A DNA stretch of 64,000 nucleotides from Geobacillus thermodenitrificans subsp. thermodenitrificans DSM 465 (GCF_000496575.1 NZ_AYKT01000002.1:186001-250000); one strand, 5' to 3'; counted from the stretch's first letter, positions 1-10,740 are shown. Translations and numbers: made by a program. Notes: generated from the sequence alone by a model not told the origin.

Positions 1-177
1 GCGTTCGTTGATGATAAAATGCACGAGTTCAGCGAAAGGAACCCGGTGCTTGATGTGCCGAAGTTGGCTGTGTTGACGGCAGTCAATATCGCCAATGAAT
101 ACTTAAAGCTGAAGGAAGAATACGATCGGCTTGCAGCCAAGTTGAGACGGGAAAAGGGTGGGGAAGACGATGATTGA
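1..177 (+). CDS. zapA: Cell division protein ZapA, C-terminal fragment
   Basis: The window opens inside this gene; the frame is open from base 1 to a TGA at 175-177 and gives the last 58 residues. ZapA binds FtsZ in the cytoplasm and cross-links its filaments at the division ring. The visible part is the helical half: a segment around 'LTAVNIANEYLKL' followed by a charged stretch that looks like the dimer coiled coil, ending in acidic residues. The assignment rests on this pattern and on the order zapA-cvpA-polX-mutS2 known from Bacillus. The stop overlaps the start of cvpA by 8 bases, so the two are translationally coupled. The 5' part is outside the window. Confidence 0.85.
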   Translation, partial: AFVDDKMHEFSERNPVLDVPKLAVLTAVNIANEYLKLKEEYDRLAAKLRREKGGEDDD

Positions 178-709
178 TGTCGTGCTTTTATTTGTCCTGC
201 TGTTAGGCGCGATGATCGGACTAAAGCGCGGTTTTATTCTTCAATTTATCCATATGGCAGGGTTTCTCATCGCCTTTTTTGTCGCTTATAAGTATTATGA
301 TCGATTTGTGCCGACATTGCGCCTTTGGATTCCGTATCCGACGTTTGGCGATCCGGAGACAGTGAAGTTGTTGTTTCAAAGCACGCATTTAGATGATGCG
401 TATTATCGGGCGATTTCGTTTGCACTCTTATTTTTTGCCGTGAAAATTGTGCTTCAAATCGTCGGTTCGATGCTCGACTTTGTCGCCCAACTGCCGCTGT
501 TGCGCAGCGTCAACCGTGTAGCGGGGGCAGCGCTCGGATTCGCTGAAGTGTATTTGTTTGTGTTTTTGCTTTTGTATGTGAGCGCGCTCGTGCCGATCGA
601 TAGCGTGCAAGAGCAGTTGCAGCAGTCGCTCATGGCGACGGTCATCGTGAAACATACACCAATCTTGTCGGAGATGCTTAGCAACTGGTGGATTCATGGC
701 CGCATCTAA
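170..709 (+). CDS. cvpA: CvpA family membrane protein
   Basis: This 179-residue protein has four hydrophobic segments (about residues 1-20, 25-45, 80-105 and 118-142), as expected for the CvpA/colicin V production family. The exact molecular role of the Bacillus homologue (YshB) is not established. I chose ATG at 170 rather than GTG at 158 because a GGTGGGG-type ribosome site lies just upstream and the product then begins MIDVV, as in relatives. It overlaps zapA by 8 bases and is followed after 42 bases by polX, in the conserved zapA-cvpA-polX-mutS2 order. Confidence 0.85.
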   Translation: MIDVVLLFVLLLGAMIGLKRGFILQFIHMAGFLIAFFVAYKYYDRFVPTLRLWIPYPTFGDPETVKLLFQSTHLDDAYYRAISFALLFFAVKIVLQIVGSMLDFVAQLPLLRSVNRVAGAALGFAEVYLFVFLLLYVSALVPIDSVQEQLQQSLMATVIVKHTPILSEMLSNWWIHGRI

Positions 710-751
710 CGGAGCACGGCCCGCGGTGTTTCGGAAAAGGGAGGGGACGGC

Positions 752-2479
752 ATGAACGTGAACAAAAAAGATGTCATCCGCCTGTTAGAGACGATCGCCT
801 TATATATGGAGATCAAAGGAGAAAATCCGTTTAAAGTGACAGCGTTTCGCAAGGCGGCGGCCGCGCTGGAAACAGATGAACGGAGTTTGTCGGAAATCGA
901 AGAGTTCACTGCCATCCCGGGCATCGGCAAAAGCACGGCGGCGATCATCACCGAGTTTGTCCAAACCGGTTCATCGTCGGTGCTAGAGGAATTAAGGCGC
1001 GACATTCCGGAGACATTGCTTGCTTTGCTTAAGCTCCCGGGGCTTGGCGGCAAAAAAATCGCGAAGCTGCATCAGGAGCTTGGCATTGTGGATATGAATG
1101 GATTGAAGGAAGCATGTCTTTCCGGAAAGGTGCGGGAGCTTCCTGGATTTGGGGTGAAAACGGAAGAGAAGCTGCTTATGGCTCTCGAAGAGGCGGGAAA
1201 ACGTCCTGAGCGGCTGCCGCTCGCTCGGGTATTGCCGCTCGCCGAGGACATTGAACGTCAACTGCAAGAGATCGATGGCATCATCCGCTTCGCGCGAGCA
1301 GGCAGTTTGCGGCGTTTGAAAGAAACGGTGAAAGATTTGGATTATGTCATCGCTACCGATCGCCCGGCCGAGGTGCGCGAGGCACTCCTTCGTCTTTCGC
1401 GCATCCGTGAAGTCATTGCTGCCGGGGAAACGAAAGTGTCGCTTCTTTTCAAGTATGAGGATGAAATCGCCGCCGACTTCCGGCTCGTCAGTGCGGCTGA
1501 GTTTGCGACAGCGCTTCATCATTTCACTGGATCGAAAGAACATAATGTCCGCATGCGCCAGCTTGCCAAAGAACGTGGGGAGAAAATTAGCGAATACGGC
1601 GTTGAAGACCAAACAACAGGGGATGTAAAAACGTTCTCGGATGAACCGGCGTTTTATGCTTACTTCGGGTTGCCGTACATTCCGCCTGAACTGCGCGAAG
1701 ACGGCACGGAAGTTGAGCGATATTCTTCGGATTATCCGCTTGTCCATCTTGACGATATCCGAGGCGATTTGCATATGCACTCGGCATGGAGCGACGGGGC
1801 GTGTTCGCTCGAGGAGCTCGCTGAGGCGTGCCGTCGCCGCGGCTACCAGTATATGGCCATTACGGATCATTCTCAATATTTGAAAGTCGCCAACGGCTTG
1901 ACGCCAGATCGATTGCGGCGTCAACGCGAGGAGATTGAGCGGTTGAATGCACGCTATTCTGATTTTACGATCTTAGCTGGCATCGAGATGGATATTTTGC
2001 CTGACGGGACGCTCGATTACGATGATGACGTGCTCAAGGAGCTTGATTTTGTCATTGCCGCCATTCATTCTGCGTTCAAACAGCCGCGCGAGGTAATTAT
2101 GAAGCGGCTCGAAGCGGCGCTTCGCCACCCGTATGTGGATGTCATCGCCCATCCGACCGGCCGGCTCATCGGCCAGCGTGACGGCTATGACGTCGACGTT
2201 GAACGATTAATCGAGTTGGCGGTCGAGACGAACACGGTGCTCGAGCTCAACGCGAATCCGAACCGCCTCGATTTGTCGGCTGTTTACGTGAAAAAAGCGC
2301 AAGAAGCAGGTGCTTATATTGCCATTCATACGGACGCCCACCATTTGGACATGCTTGATGATATGGTCATTGGTGTGACGACGGCAAGGAAAGGATGGAT
2401 CAAAAAAGAGACGGTGATCAATACATGGCCGCTTGAGAAGTTACAACAGTTTTTGCGCGACAAACGAAAGCAAACATGA
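752..2479 (+). CDS. polX: DNA polymerase/3'-5' exonuclease PolX
   Basis: A family X DNA polymerase of 575 residues, close to the usual bacterial length of about 570. The domains in order are an N-terminal helix-hairpin-helix part (about 1-140, with 'IPGIGKSTA' and 'LPGLGGKKI'), the polymerase palm with catalytic acidic residues in 'DLDYVI' (D195, D197), and a C-terminal PHP domain starting with '[11 protein letters not shown]' (339-349). Known members fill short gaps in base excision repair, and the PHP domain gives metal-dependent 3'-5' exonuclease and AP endonuclease activity. The start at ATG 752 follows an AGGGAGGGG site. The gene ends 22 bases before mutS2. Confidence 0.93.
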   Translation: MNVNKKDVIRLLETIALYMEIKGENPFKVTAFRKAAAALETDERSLSEIEEFTAIPGIGKSTAAIITEFVQTGSSSVLEELRRDIPETLLALLKLPGLGGKKIAKLHQELGIVDMNGLKEACLSGKVRELPGFGVKTEEKLLMALEEAGKRPERLPLARVLPLAEDIERQLQEIDGIIRFARAGSLRRLKETVKDLDYVIATDRPAEVREALLRLSRIREVIAAGETKVSLLFKYEDEIAADFRLVSAAEFATALHHFTGSKEHNVRMRQLAKERGEKISEYGVEDQTTGDVKTFSDEPAFYAYFGLPYIPPELREDGTEVERYSSDYPLVHLDDIRGDLHMHSAWSDGACSLEELAEACRRRGYQYMAITDHSQYLKVANGLTPDRLRRQREEIERLNARYSDFTILAGIEMDILPDGTLDYDDDVLKELDFVIAAIHSAFKQPREVIMKRLEAALRHPYVDVIAHPTGRLIGQRDGYDVDVERLIELAVETNTVLELNANPNRLDLSAVYVKKAQEAGAYIAIHTDAHHLDMLDDMVIGVTTARKGWIKKETVINTWPLEKLQQFLRDKRKQT

Positions 2480-2501
2480 TGAGGCATGGGGGTTTGAATA
2501 C

Positions 2502-4856
2502 GTGCAGCAAAAAATGCTTCGTATCCTAGAGTTCGATAAAGTGAAAGAACAGTTGGCCGAGCATGCGTCATCCGCGCTCGGTTTAGAGAAAATCGCCGCT
2601 CTCGTTCCATCGTCTGATTTGGATGAAGTGGCGGTTTGGCTTGAGGAAACAGATGAGGCGGCTGCGGTGTTGCGGCTGCGCGGCTACGTTCCGCTGGACG
2701 GGGTGGTCGACATCCGTTCGCATTTGAAACGGGCGGCCATCGGCGGTGTGCTCAGTCCGATTGAGCTGTTGGAAGTCGCGGCGACGGCTGCCGCAAGCCG
2801 CCAAATGAAGCAGTTGATCATGTCGCTTCACGATGAGCACGGCGGGCTCGCGCGGCTGGCCGACTATGCGGATGAGCTTGCCGAGGTGCCGGCGCTTGAA
2901 GAGGACATCCGCCGCTCGATCGATGATCACGGCGAGGTGTTGGACACAGCCAGCGACCGTCTTCGTTCGCTGCGCGGGCAAATCCGGGCGGCTGAAGCGC
3001 GCATCCGCGAGAAGCTTGAAAGCATTATCCGCTCGCCATCAGCGCAAAAGCGGCTGTCGGACGCGATCATTACGATCCGCAACGATCGGTATGTCATCCC
3101 GGTCAAGCAAGAATACCGCAGCGCTTACGGCGGCATCGTCCATGACCAGTCAGCCTCCGGAGCGACTCTGTTTATCGAGCCGCAGGTGGTCGTTGAGCTG
3201 AATAATGCACTGCGCGAGGCGCGGGCGAAAGAAAAGCAAGAAATCGAACGCATTTTGCGCGAACTCTCAGCCAAAGTGGCTGAACACGATGAACCGCTCA
3301 AACGAGCTGTGGAGGCGCTTGCCCATTTTGATTTCTTATTTGCCAAGGCGAAATACGCGCGCCGGCTGCAAGCGGCAAAGCCAGCGGTCAACAACCGCGG
3401 CTACCTCCGCTTTTTGCAAGCGCGTCATCCGCTTATTGACCAAGATAAAGCGGTGCCGAATGATATTGTGTTGGGCGGCGATTACACGACGATCGTTATT
3501 ACCGGGCCGAACACCGGCGGGAAAACGGTGACGTTAAAAACAGTCGGCCTGTTGACCATCATGGCGCAAGCCGGGCTGTTTATCCCGGCGGCGGACGGGT
3601 CGGAGGCAGCAGTGTTCCGCTCTGTTTTCGCCGATATCGGTGACGAGCAGTCAATCGAACAAAGTTTGAGTACGTTCTCTTCCCATATGGTGAATATTGT
3701 TGATATTTTGCGTCATGTTGATGAGGAAAGCCTCGTGCTCTTTGATGAGCTGGGGGCCGGTACCGATCCACAAGAGGGAGCCGCGCTGGCTATCGCTATT
3801 TTGGATGAAGTACACGGACGCGGGGCGCGGACGGTAGCGACGACGCATTATCCGGAGTTGAAAGCGTACGGTTACAATCGTCCCGGAGTGGTAAATGCCA
3901 GCGTCGAATTTGACACCGAAACGCTTCGTCCGACGTATAAATTGTTGATCGGCATTCCCGGCCGCAGCAACGCCTTTGACATCTCGCGCCGTCTTGGGCT
4001 CGATGAGCGGATTATCGAGCGGGCGAAAGTGCAAGTAAGCGCAGAAAGCCATAGCGTGGAAAACATGATCGCTTCACTGGAACGAAGCAAAAAGCAAGCC
4101 GAGGAAGATGAGGCAAGGGCGCACTCGGCGCGTGAAGAAGCGGAACGATTGCGGGCTGAGTGGGAACAAAAACTTGAAGAGCTGGAAGACAAAAAAGCAG
4201 AGCAGCTCGCGGAAGCGGCGCAAAAGGCAACCGACATCATCCGCGCTGCCGAGCGCGAGGCTGAGCGGATTATCAACGAGTTGCGTCGTCTGAAAAAAGA
4301 AAAGCAGGCAGAAGTGAAGGAGCATGAGCTCATTGCCGCGAAACAGCGACTTGCTGCCGCTGTGCCCGTAGTTGAAAAACGGAAAAAAACAAAAAAAGCG
4401 ACTGCACGCCATGCGTTCCAACCGGGTGATGAAGTGAAAGTGACAAGCTTAAACCAAAAGGGGTATTTGCTCGAAAAAGTGTCAGAGGATGAATGGCAAG
4501 TGCAGCTTGGCATTTTAAAAATGAAAATTCATGAGCGCGACTTGGAGTATATTGGCAGCGCACCGGCCAAAGAAGTGACGCCGATTGCGACTGTAAAAGG
4601 CAAGGACGCCCACGTCAGCCTAGAGCTTGATTTGCGCGGTGAGCGCTACGAAGACGCCCTTGTCCGACTGGAAAAATATATTGATGACGCCGTGCTTGCC
4701 GGCTATCCGCGCGTCTCGATCATCCACGGTAAAGGAACAGGCGCGCTTCGCCAAGGAGTCCAGCAGTTTTTAAAACAGCACCGGGCGGTAAAAAGCTTCC
4801 GGTTCGGTGCGGCGAATGAGGGCGGTACCGGGGTGACGGTCGTCGAACTGAAATGA
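2502..4856 (+). CDS. mutS2: Endonuclease MutS2 (Smr-domain MutS homologue)
   Basis: MutS2 is 784 residues here, the normal length. It has the MutS core and clamp, an ATPase with Walker A 'GPNTGGKT' (335-342), a long charged coiled coil (about 515-625), and a C-terminal Smr nuclease domain with 'LDLRG' (709-713) and 'HGKGTG' (742-747). It lacks the mismatch-reading domain of MutS. Homologues act on branched DNA to suppress recombination, and in Bacillus they split collided ribosomes. I chose GTG at 2502 because GGGGG precedes it and the product begins (V)[13 protein letters not shown], as in relatives; a longer frame would run back into polX. Confidence 0.93.
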   Translation: MQQKMLRILEFDKVKEQLAEHASSALGLEKIAALVPSSDLDEVAVWLEETDEAAAVLRLRGYVPLDGVVDIRSHLKRAAIGGVLSPIELLEVAATAAASRQMKQLIMSLHDEHGGLARLADYADELAEVPALEEDIRRSIDDHGEVLDTASDRLRSLRGQIRAAEARIREKLESIIRSPSAQKRLSDAIITIRNDRYVIPVKQEYRSAYGGIVHDQSASGATLFIEPQVVVELNNALREARAKEKQEIERILRELSAKVAEHDEPLKRAVEALAHFDFLFAKAKYARRLQAAKPAVNNRGYLRFLQARHPLIDQDKAVPNDIVLGGDYTTIVITGPNTGGKTVTLKTVGLLTIMAQAGLFIPAADGSEAAVFRSVFADIGDEQSIEQSLSTFSSHMVNIVDILRHVDEESLVLFDELGAGTDPQEGAALAIAILDEVHGRGARTVATTHYPELKAYGYNRPGVVNASVEFDTETLRPTYKLLIGIPGRSNAFDISRRLGLDERIIERAKVQVSAESHSVENMIASLERSKKQAEEDEARAHSAREEAERLRAEWEQKLEELEDKKAEQLAEAAQKATDIIRAAEREAERIINELRRLKKEKQAEVKEHELIAAKQRLAAAVPVVEKRKKTKKATARHAFQPGDEVKVTSLNQKGYLLEKVSEDEWQVQLGILKMKIHERDLEYIGSAPAKEVTPIATVKGKDAHVSLELDLRGERYEDALVRLEKYIDDAVLAGYPRVSIIHGKGTGALRQGVQQFLKQHRAVKSFRFGAANEGGTGVTVVELK

Positions 4857-4870
4857 TAGGGGAGAGAGCG

Positions 4871-5278
4871 ATGATGCCGTTTTGGGAGCACGACATGGTG
4901 AGGACGGCAGCCAATTTTAGCGTCGCAGTATTGTGCATCGTCGTGTTTTTAGCCTTGTTTGAGCTAGTGACGAAATATAAAAATTGGGAGGAAATCCGCA
5001 ACGGCAATGTGGCGGTCGCGATGGCGACAGGCGGAAAGATTTTTGGGATTTCCAACATTTTCCGCTATGCGCTTGACCGCCATGAGTCGCTGTTATCGAT
5101 GATTGGCTGGGGCTTATATGGATTTTTACTTTTATTGGCGGCGTACTTTATCTATGAGTTTTTGACGCCAAAGTTTGATATTGATGAAGAAATTGCCAAT
5201 GACAACCGAGCAGTCGGCTTTATTTCGATGGTGATTTCCGTTGGCTTGTCGTTTGTGATCGGTGAAGGCATTCAGTAA
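4871..5278 (+). CDS. yshE: DUF350 membrane protein (YshE-like)
   Basis: A 135-residue membrane protein with about four hydrophobic segments, including 'FSVAVLCIVVFLALFELV', 'LYGFLLLLAAYFIYEFL' and a C-terminal one ending 'VIGEGIQ'. It matches the DUF350/YshE family, whose function is unknown. ATG at 4871 (or 4874) follows AGGGGAGAG, 14 bases after the mutS2 stop, so it belongs to the polX-mutS2 transcription unit. The same gene follows mutS2 in B. subtilis. No catalytic motif is visible. Confidence 0.8.
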   Translation: MMPFWEHDMVRTAANFSVAVLCIVVFLALFELVTKYKNWEEIRNGNVAVAMATGGKIFGISNIFRYALDRHESLLSMIGWGLYGFLLLLAAYFIYEFLTPKFDIDEEIANDNRAVGFISMVISVGLSFVIGEGIQ

Positions 5279-5293
5279 AGGGGAACAAAAGCG

Positions 5294-5458
5294 ATGGACG
5301 CAGTAGTGAAAGGGCTGTTAATCATAGTCGGTCTGCTGCTGGTCGCCGGCATTGTTTATATGGCGGTTCGCAACCGATCGATGGATGTGCTGGCAAAAAT
5401 TTTGTTTGCCATCTGTGCGTGTTTTCTTTTGATGGGGTTGATGTATTGGTTTTGGTGA
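5294..5458 (+). CDS. Small two-span membrane protein
   Basis: A 54-residue reading frame with an AAAGGGG ribosome site, starting 15 bases after the DUF350 gene and ending exactly at the base of the operon terminator. It has two hydrophobic helices (about 6-25 and 33-54), joined by the basic loop 'AVRNRSMD', and ends in 'YWFW'. I do not recognise a named family. Its spacing, ribosome site and position at the operon end argue that it is a real gene and may act with the DUF350 protein; that link is inference. Confidence 0.65.
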   Translation: MDAVVKGLLIIVGLLLVAGIVYMAVRNRSMDVLAKILFAICACFLLMGLMYWFW

Positions 5459-5490
5459 CGCCAGACGTAGTTCTGGCGTTCTTTTTTTTT
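5458..5490 (+). terminator. Rho-independent terminator of the zapA-mutS2 operon
   Basis: ACGCCAGA and TCTGGCGT form a perfect 8-bp stem around a 6-base loop, followed by a long T tract. The stem begins at the last base of the 54-aa gene's stop codon. Confidence 0.9.
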
Positions 5491-5540
5491 GATGAAAAAT
5501 TAAAAATAATAAAATAAAATAGGAGTAAGGGGGGATTGTG

Positions 5541-7235
5541 ATGGAAAAACGATGGCTCGCTCATTACCCACCGGAAATCCCACACACCTTGGATTATCCG
5601 ATGAAAACGCTTCCTGATTATTTGCGAGAGACAGCGGAACAGTTTGGGGACCGAATAGCGATCGATTTTTTAGGGAAGACGGTGACGTTTCGCGAGCTGT
5701 ATGAGCAGGCAATGACGTTTGCCCACTATTTGCGGGGGCTAGGTGTCAAGGAAGGCGATCGGGTAGCGGTGATGCTGCCGAACTGCCCTCAGGCAGTGAT
5801 CAGCTATTACGGGACGCTCCTGGCCGGCGGCATCGTCGTGCAGACAAATCCGCTCTACACCGAATATGAACTGGAGTATCAGCTGAATGATAGCGGCGCA
5901 TCCGTGTTGGTGACGATGGATTTGCTTTATCCGAAAGCGATAGCTATGAAAGGAAAAACGGCGGTCAAACATTGGATTGTGACAAGAATGCAAGATTATT
6001 TGCCGACGATCAAAAAATGGTTATATCCGCTCGTTCGGTGGAAGCAAAAGATGCCGTCAGTGCGGGTGGATGAGGGAGAGTCGGTTCACTTGTTCCGTTC
6101 CATCGTCAGTCGTCTTGAGACAGCGCCTCTTCAGGTCGCGATTGATCCGATGGAAGATATCGCCTTGCTTCAATATACAGGTGGCACGACAGGTCATCCG
6201 AAAGCGGCCATGCTGACGCATCACAATTTGATCGCAAATACATTGATGTGCGCCCATTGGGTGTATAAATGTGAAAAAGGAAAAGAAACAGTGCTTGGTA
6301 TCTTGCCGTTTTTCCACGTATATGGGATGACGACGGTGATGAATTTGGCTATCATGCAAGCAAGCAAAATGGTGCTGCTGCCTCGATTCGACGTAAAACA
6401 AACATTGAAAACGATTGAGCGCACGCGGCCGACGATGTTTCCAGGTGCACCGACGATGTATATTGCGCTGCTGAACGACCCGGATTTATCGAAATATGAT
6501 TTATCCTCCATTAATGTATGTATTAGCGGTTCTGCGCCGTTGCCTGTCGAAGTGCAGGAGCAGTTTGAGCGGGTGACTGGCGGAAAATTGATTGAAGGAT
6601 ATGGCCTGACAGAAGCATCACCCGTCACTCACAGTAATTTTCTTTGGGATGGCGAGCGGGTCAAAGGAAGCATTGGTGTGCCTTGGCCGGATACCGAAGC
6701 GAAAATCGTTTCATTGGAAACCGGTGAGGAGGTAAAGCCGGGGGAGATAGGGGAACTTGTTGTGCGCGGTCCGCAAGTGATGAAAGGCTATTGGAATCGG
6801 CCGGAAGAGACCGAGCAAGTGCTGCGCGATGGTTGGCTGTACACTGGCGATATCGGCTACATGGATGAGCGCGGTTATTTTTATATTGTCGACCGAAAAA
6901 AAGATGTTATTATCGCCGGTGGCTACAACATTTATCCGCGCGAAGTCGAGGAAGTGCTGTATGAACACCCGAAAGTGCAGGAAGCGGCCGTTATTGGCGT
7001 TCCTGATCCATATCGCGGTGAGACGGTAAAAGCGTTCATCGTTTTGAAACCAGGAGAGGAGTGCAGCGAACAAGAGCTAGATGCATTTATGCGCGAGCGC
7101 CTAGCCGCGTATAAAGTGCCGCGCCTATATGAGTTCCGAAGCGAGCTGCCGAAAACTGCGGTCGGAAAAATTTTACGGCGCGTTCTGGTGGAGGAAGAAA
7201 AAAAGAGCTTGACAAATCGACAGAACAGTCCGTAA
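5541..7235 (+). CDS. lcfA: Long-chain-fatty-acid--CoA ligase
   Basis: A 564-residue acyl-CoA synthetase of the AMP-forming family. It activates long-chain fatty acids with ATP and CoA for beta-oxidation. The AMP-binding signature 'YTGGTTGHPK' is at about 212-221, and the family motifs 'GYGLTEASP' and 'YTGDIGYMDERGYFYI' follow, with the C-terminal lysine region 'PKTAVGKILRR'. I chose ATG at 5541 because GGGGG ends 6 bases before it; GTG at 5538 is less likely. It is the first gene of lcfA-fadR-fadB-etfB-etfA, an operon known from Bacillus. The end of the gene contains the promoter for fadR. I see no FadR operator in front of lcfA. Confidence 0.93.
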   Translation: MEKRWLAHYPPEIPHTLDYPMKTLPDYLRETAEQFGDRIAIDFLGKTVTFRELYEQAMTFAHYLRGLGVKEGDRVAVMLPNCPQAVISYYGTLLAGGIVVQTNPLYTEYELEYQLNDSGASVLVTMDLLYPKAIAMKGKTAVKHWIVTRMQDYLPTIKKWLYPLVRWKQKMPSVRVDEGESVHLFRSIVSRLETAPLQVAIDPMEDIALLQYTGGTTGHPKAAMLTHHNLIANTLMCAHWVYKCEKGKETVLGILPFFHVYGMTTVMNLAIMQASKMVLLPRFDVKQTLKTIERTRPTMFPGAPTMYIALLNDPDLSKYDLSSINVCISGSAPLPVEVQEQFERVTGGKLIEGYGLTEASPVTHSNFLWDGERVKGSIGVPWPDTEAKIVSLETGEEVKPGEIGELVVRGPQVMKGYWNRPEETEQVLRDGWLYTGDIGYMDERGYFYIVDRKKDVIIAGGYNIYPREVEEVLYEHPKVQEAAVIGVPDPYRGETVKAFIVLKPGEECSEQELDAFMRERLAAYKVPRLYEFRSELPKTAVGKILRRVLVEEEKKSLTNRQNSP

Positions 7236-7238
7236 AAT
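7209..7238 (+). promoter_or_regulatory. Sigma-A promoter of fadR, inside the lcfA 3' end
   Basis: TTGACA (7209-7214), an 18-base spacer and TAAAAT (7233-7238) make a near-consensus vegetative promoter. It lies in the last codons of lcfA and directly precedes the FadR operator. Confidence 0.8.
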
Positions 7239-7245
7239 AGGATTG

Positions 7246-7263
7246 TGAATGATTATTCATTCA
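7246..7263. promoter_or_regulatory. FadR operator
   Basis: TGAATGATTATTCATTCA fits the B. subtilis FadR consensus TGAATGANTANTCATTCA, as I recall it, without a mismatch. It covers the expected transcription start of the promoter at 7209-7238, so FadR bound here should repress fadR-fadB-etfB-etfA until long-chain acyl-CoA releases it. Confidence 0.88.
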
Positions 7264-7301
7264 GTTGGTGACAGGTGATGTTGAGAAAAGGAGAATGACG
7301 A

Positions 7302-7889
7302 TTGCGTAGGGAGAAACCGAAGTTTAAGCAAATTATTGATGCAGCCGTCGTCGTCATCGCCGAACATGGCTATCATCAGGCGCAAGTGTCGAAAATCGCG
7401 AAGCAGGCTGGTGTCGCCGACGGCACGATCTACCTTTATTTCAAAAACAAAGAAGATATTTTAATCTCGCTTTTCCAAGAAAAAATGGGGTCGTTTATCG
7501 AGAAAATCGAGCAAGAAATAGAAGGAATTTCGAGTCCGCTAGAGAAATTGTATGTATTGGTGAGAACTCATTTTTCCGCCCTGGCTGATGATCCGCATAT
7601 GGCGGTCGTGACGCAGCTTGAGCTGCGCCAGTCGAACAAAGAGCTGCGCCAACGCATCAATGAGGTGCTGAAAGGATATTTGCGGCTCATCGACAGCATC
7701 ATCATCGAGGGAATGGAAAAAGGAGAATTCCGAAATGATCTAGACGTCCGGCTCACCCGGCAAATGATCTTCGGCACGATCGACGAGACGGTGACGACAT
7801 GGGTCATGAATGAGCAAAAATACGACTTGGCTGCGCTCGCCGAGCCAGTGTACGAATTGCTTGCCAAAGGGTGCGCCGCTGGGCGTTGA
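7302..7889 (+). CDS. fadR: TetR-family fatty-acid degradation repressor FadR
   Basis: A 195-residue TetR-type repressor, the Bacillus FadR (YsiA), unrelated to the GntR-type FadR of enterobacteria. The N-terminal helix-turn-helix contains '[20 protein letters not shown]' (about 29-48); the rest is the ligand-binding helical domain that senses long-chain acyl-CoA in the B. subtilis protein. TTG at 7302 is preceded by AAAGGAG at a good distance, and the sequence [15 protein letters not shown] matches relatives. A perfect FadR operator upstream implies autorepression. The gene is followed after 26 bases by fadB. Confidence 0.93.
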   Translation: MRREKPKFKQIIDAAVVVIAEHGYHQAQVSKIAKQAGVADGTIYLYFKNKEDILISLFQEKMGSFIEKIEQEIEGISSPLEKLYVLVRTHFSALADDPHMAVVTQLELRQSNKELRQRINEVLKGYLRLIDSIIIEGMEKGEFRNDLDVRLTRQMIFGTIDETVTTWVMNEQKYDLAALAEPVYELLAKGCAAGR

Positions 7890-7915
7890 TGGAAGGCAGA
7901 AAGGGGAGAGGCATC

Positions 7916-8689
7916 ATGGAGCATTTTCGCTTGATAAAAGAGGAATTCGTCGCTGTCGTGACGTTTTCGCGGCCGCCGGCGAATGCTCTTTCATCTGCTG
8001 TTTTGAAAGAGCTTTCAAATATCTTGGATGAGCTCGAGGCCGACTCGGACGTGCGTGTCGTGCTGTTGCATGGTGAAGGCCGGTTTTTCTCGGCTGGCGC
8101 GGATATTAAAGAGTTTACGTCCGTCGCTTCTGCCGAGGAAGCGTCCGCTTTGTCGCGCAACGGCCAGCTGGTTGTAGAGCGGATTGAGCGGTTTTCCAAG
8201 CCGGTGATTGCTGCTATTCATGGCGCCGCGTTGGGTGGAGGACTTGAGTTGGCGATGAGCTGCCATATTCGTTTGGTGACAGAAAATGCGAAGCTTGGCC
8301 TGCCAGAGCTGCAGCTTGGCATCATTCCAGGGTTTGCCGGCACGCAGCGGCTCGTGCGCTACGTTGGGTTCGGCAAGGCGGCGGAAATGATGTGGACAGG
8401 CGAGCCGATCACCGGCTTAGAGGCTGTGCAGTGGGGGCTGGCCAACAAGGCGGTGCCTGAAGAGCGGCTTCTTGATGAAGCGAAACAGTTAGCGCACAAA
8501 ATCGCTGCAAAAAGCCCGCTTTCCGTTCGCGCCACGATTGAGCTTCTCAATGCGGCGAAAGAAAAATCGTTCGCTGAGGCGGTGCGCGACGAAGCGGAAT
8601 GGTTTGGCCGTGTGTTTGTTTCCGAGGATGGGAGAGAAGGTGTGCAGGCGTTTTTAGAAAAACGTCCCCCCGTCTTTCAAGGGAAATAA
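7916..8689 (+). CDS. fadB: Enoyl-CoA hydratase
   Basis: A 257-residue crotonase-fold protein (YsiB/FadB in B. subtilis). It hydrates trans-2-enoyl-CoA to 3-hydroxyacyl-CoA in beta-oxidation. The oxyanion-hole segments are visible: '[10 protein letters not shown]' near 60-70 and '[16 protein letters not shown]' near 100-116, followed by '[18 protein letters not shown]' with the catalytic glutamate region. ATG at 7916 follows AGGGGAGAGG; a longer in-frame start at 7871 lies inside fadR and lacks a good ribosome site. It is not the multifunctional FadB of E. coli. Confidence 0.92.
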   Translation: MEHFRLIKEEFVAVVTFSRPPANALSSAVLKELSNILDELEADSDVRVVLLHGEGRFFSAGADIKEFTSVASAEEASALSRNGQLVVERIERFSKPVIAAIHGAALGGGLELAMSCHIRLVTENAKLGLPELQLGIIPGFAGTQRLVRYVGFGKAAEMMWTGEPITGLEAVQWGLANKAVPEERLLDEAKQLAHKIAAKSPLSVRATIELLNAAKEKSFAEAVRDEAEWFGRVFVSEDGREGVQAFLEKRPPVFQGK

Positions 8690-8754
8690 TCGCTATAAAT
8701 GTCGGAATCTTGGCAACTGAAATAATGTTGGATCAAACTGAGGAGGGGAATGAC

Positions 8755-9531
8755 ATGAACATTTTTGTTTTGATGAAACGCACGTTCGACACCGAGGAGA
8801 AAATTACCATCAATAACGGCAAAATCAATGAGGAAGGTGCTGAATTCATCATCAACCCGTACGATGAATACGCCATTGAAGAGGCGATCCAAGTGCGCGA
8901 CAAACATGGCGGTGAAGTGACGGTCGTCACCGTCGGCAGCGAGGAAGCGGAAAAAGAGTTGCGCACAGCGCTCGCCATGGGCTGCGACAAAGCGGTGCTC
9001 ATCAATATTGAGGATGACGTCGAAGAGCAAGATCAATATACAACGGCGAAAGTGCTCGCTGAATATTTGAAAGATAAAAACCCGGATTTGATTTTAGCTG
9101 GTAATGTGGCGATTGACGGCGGCTCGGGGCAAGTCGGACCGCGCGTGGCTGAATTGCTTGGCATTCCATACGTGACGACGATTACGAAGCTTGACATTGC
9201 CGATGGCGGTAAAGTGACCGTTGTGCGTGACGTCGAGGGGGATGAGGAAGTGATCGAAACGTCGCTGCCGCTCCTTGTTACCGCTCAACAAGGGCTGAAT
9301 GAGCCGCGCTATCCGTCGTTACCAGGCATTATGAAAGCGAAAAAGAAACCGCTTGACGAGCTCGAGCTCGATGACTTGGATCTTGACGAGGACGATGTCG
9401 AGGCGAAAACGAAAACGATCGAAGTGTTCTTGCCGCCGAAGCGGGAAGCGGGCAAAATTTTGCAAGGTGAGATTGCCGATCAAGTCAAAGAGCTTGTCGG
9501 GCTGCTCCGTTCCGAAGCGAAAGTCGTTTAA
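8755..9531 (+). CDS. etfB: Electron transfer flavoprotein, beta subunit
   Basis: The 258-residue small subunit of electron transfer flavoprotein. With EtfA it carries electrons from acyl-CoA dehydrogenases to the respiratory chain and holds the AMP. The ETF-beta fold is seen in 'FVLMKRTFDTEEKI', 'EEAIQVRDKHGGEVTVVTVG' and 'LAGNVAIDGGSGQVGPRVAE'. ATG at 8755 has a strong GAGGAGGGG site; the open frame runs back into fadB but without a ribosome site. It lies 65 bases after fadB and 74 bases before etfA in the fatty-acid operon. Confidence 0.94.
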   Translation: MNIFVLMKRTFDTEEKITINNGKINEEGAEFIINPYDEYAIEEAIQVRDKHGGEVTVVTVGSEEAEKELRTALAMGCDKAVLINIEDDVEEQDQYTTAKVLAEYLKDKNPDLILAGNVAIDGGSGQVGPRVAELLGIPYVTTITKLDIADGGKVTVVRDVEGDEEVIETSLPLLVTAQQGLNEPRYPSLPGIMKAKKKPLDELELDDLDLDEDDVEAKTKTIEVFLPPKREAGKILQGEIADQVKELVGLLRSEAKVV

Positions 9532-9605
9532 AGCGGCAGACGGTATGGTTGTTAGCGCTCTCTAACGGACGGAAAACATGAACAAAAGGGTAGGGGGACT
9601 GAAAC

Positions 9606-10583
<978 letters not shown>

Positions 10584-10591
10584 TCGATTCA

Positions 10592-10626
10592 AACGGGTAG
10601 CGTGGTATGCGCTGCCCGTTTTTTCT
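10592..10626 (+). terminator. Terminator of the fatty-acid degradation operon
   Basis: AACGGGTAGCG and CGCTGCCCGTT form an imperfect 11-bp stem followed by TTTTCTT, 8 bases after the etfA stop. Confidence 0.85.
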
Positions 10627-10646
10627 TGGATAAATTGAACCGCGAA

Positions 10647-10677
10647 GCGAATATTAGAAACGAGGCAAAATATTCGC
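10647..10677. promoter_or_regulatory. Inverted repeat in the trxA promoter region
   Basis: GCGAATATT (10647-10655) and AATATTCGC (10669-10677) are perfect 9-base inverted arms with a 13-base spacer. The likely trxA -10 is TATACT at 10698-10703, so the right arm falls at or just above the -35 position, where no good -35 hexamer is seen. This looks like a protein-binding site, perhaps for an activator; the regulator is unknown. Confidence 0.45.
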
Positions 10678-10740
10678 GTCGTTTTAAATTTCCATGGTAT
10701 ACTGTGCTTACAGCATTCTAGAATATGGGAGGGAATTCGC

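Noticed and set aside
992-1924. A 310-codon open frame on the minus strand
   Set aside because: It is fully antisense to polX, which carries all expected motifs. No ribosome site or family signal supports it.
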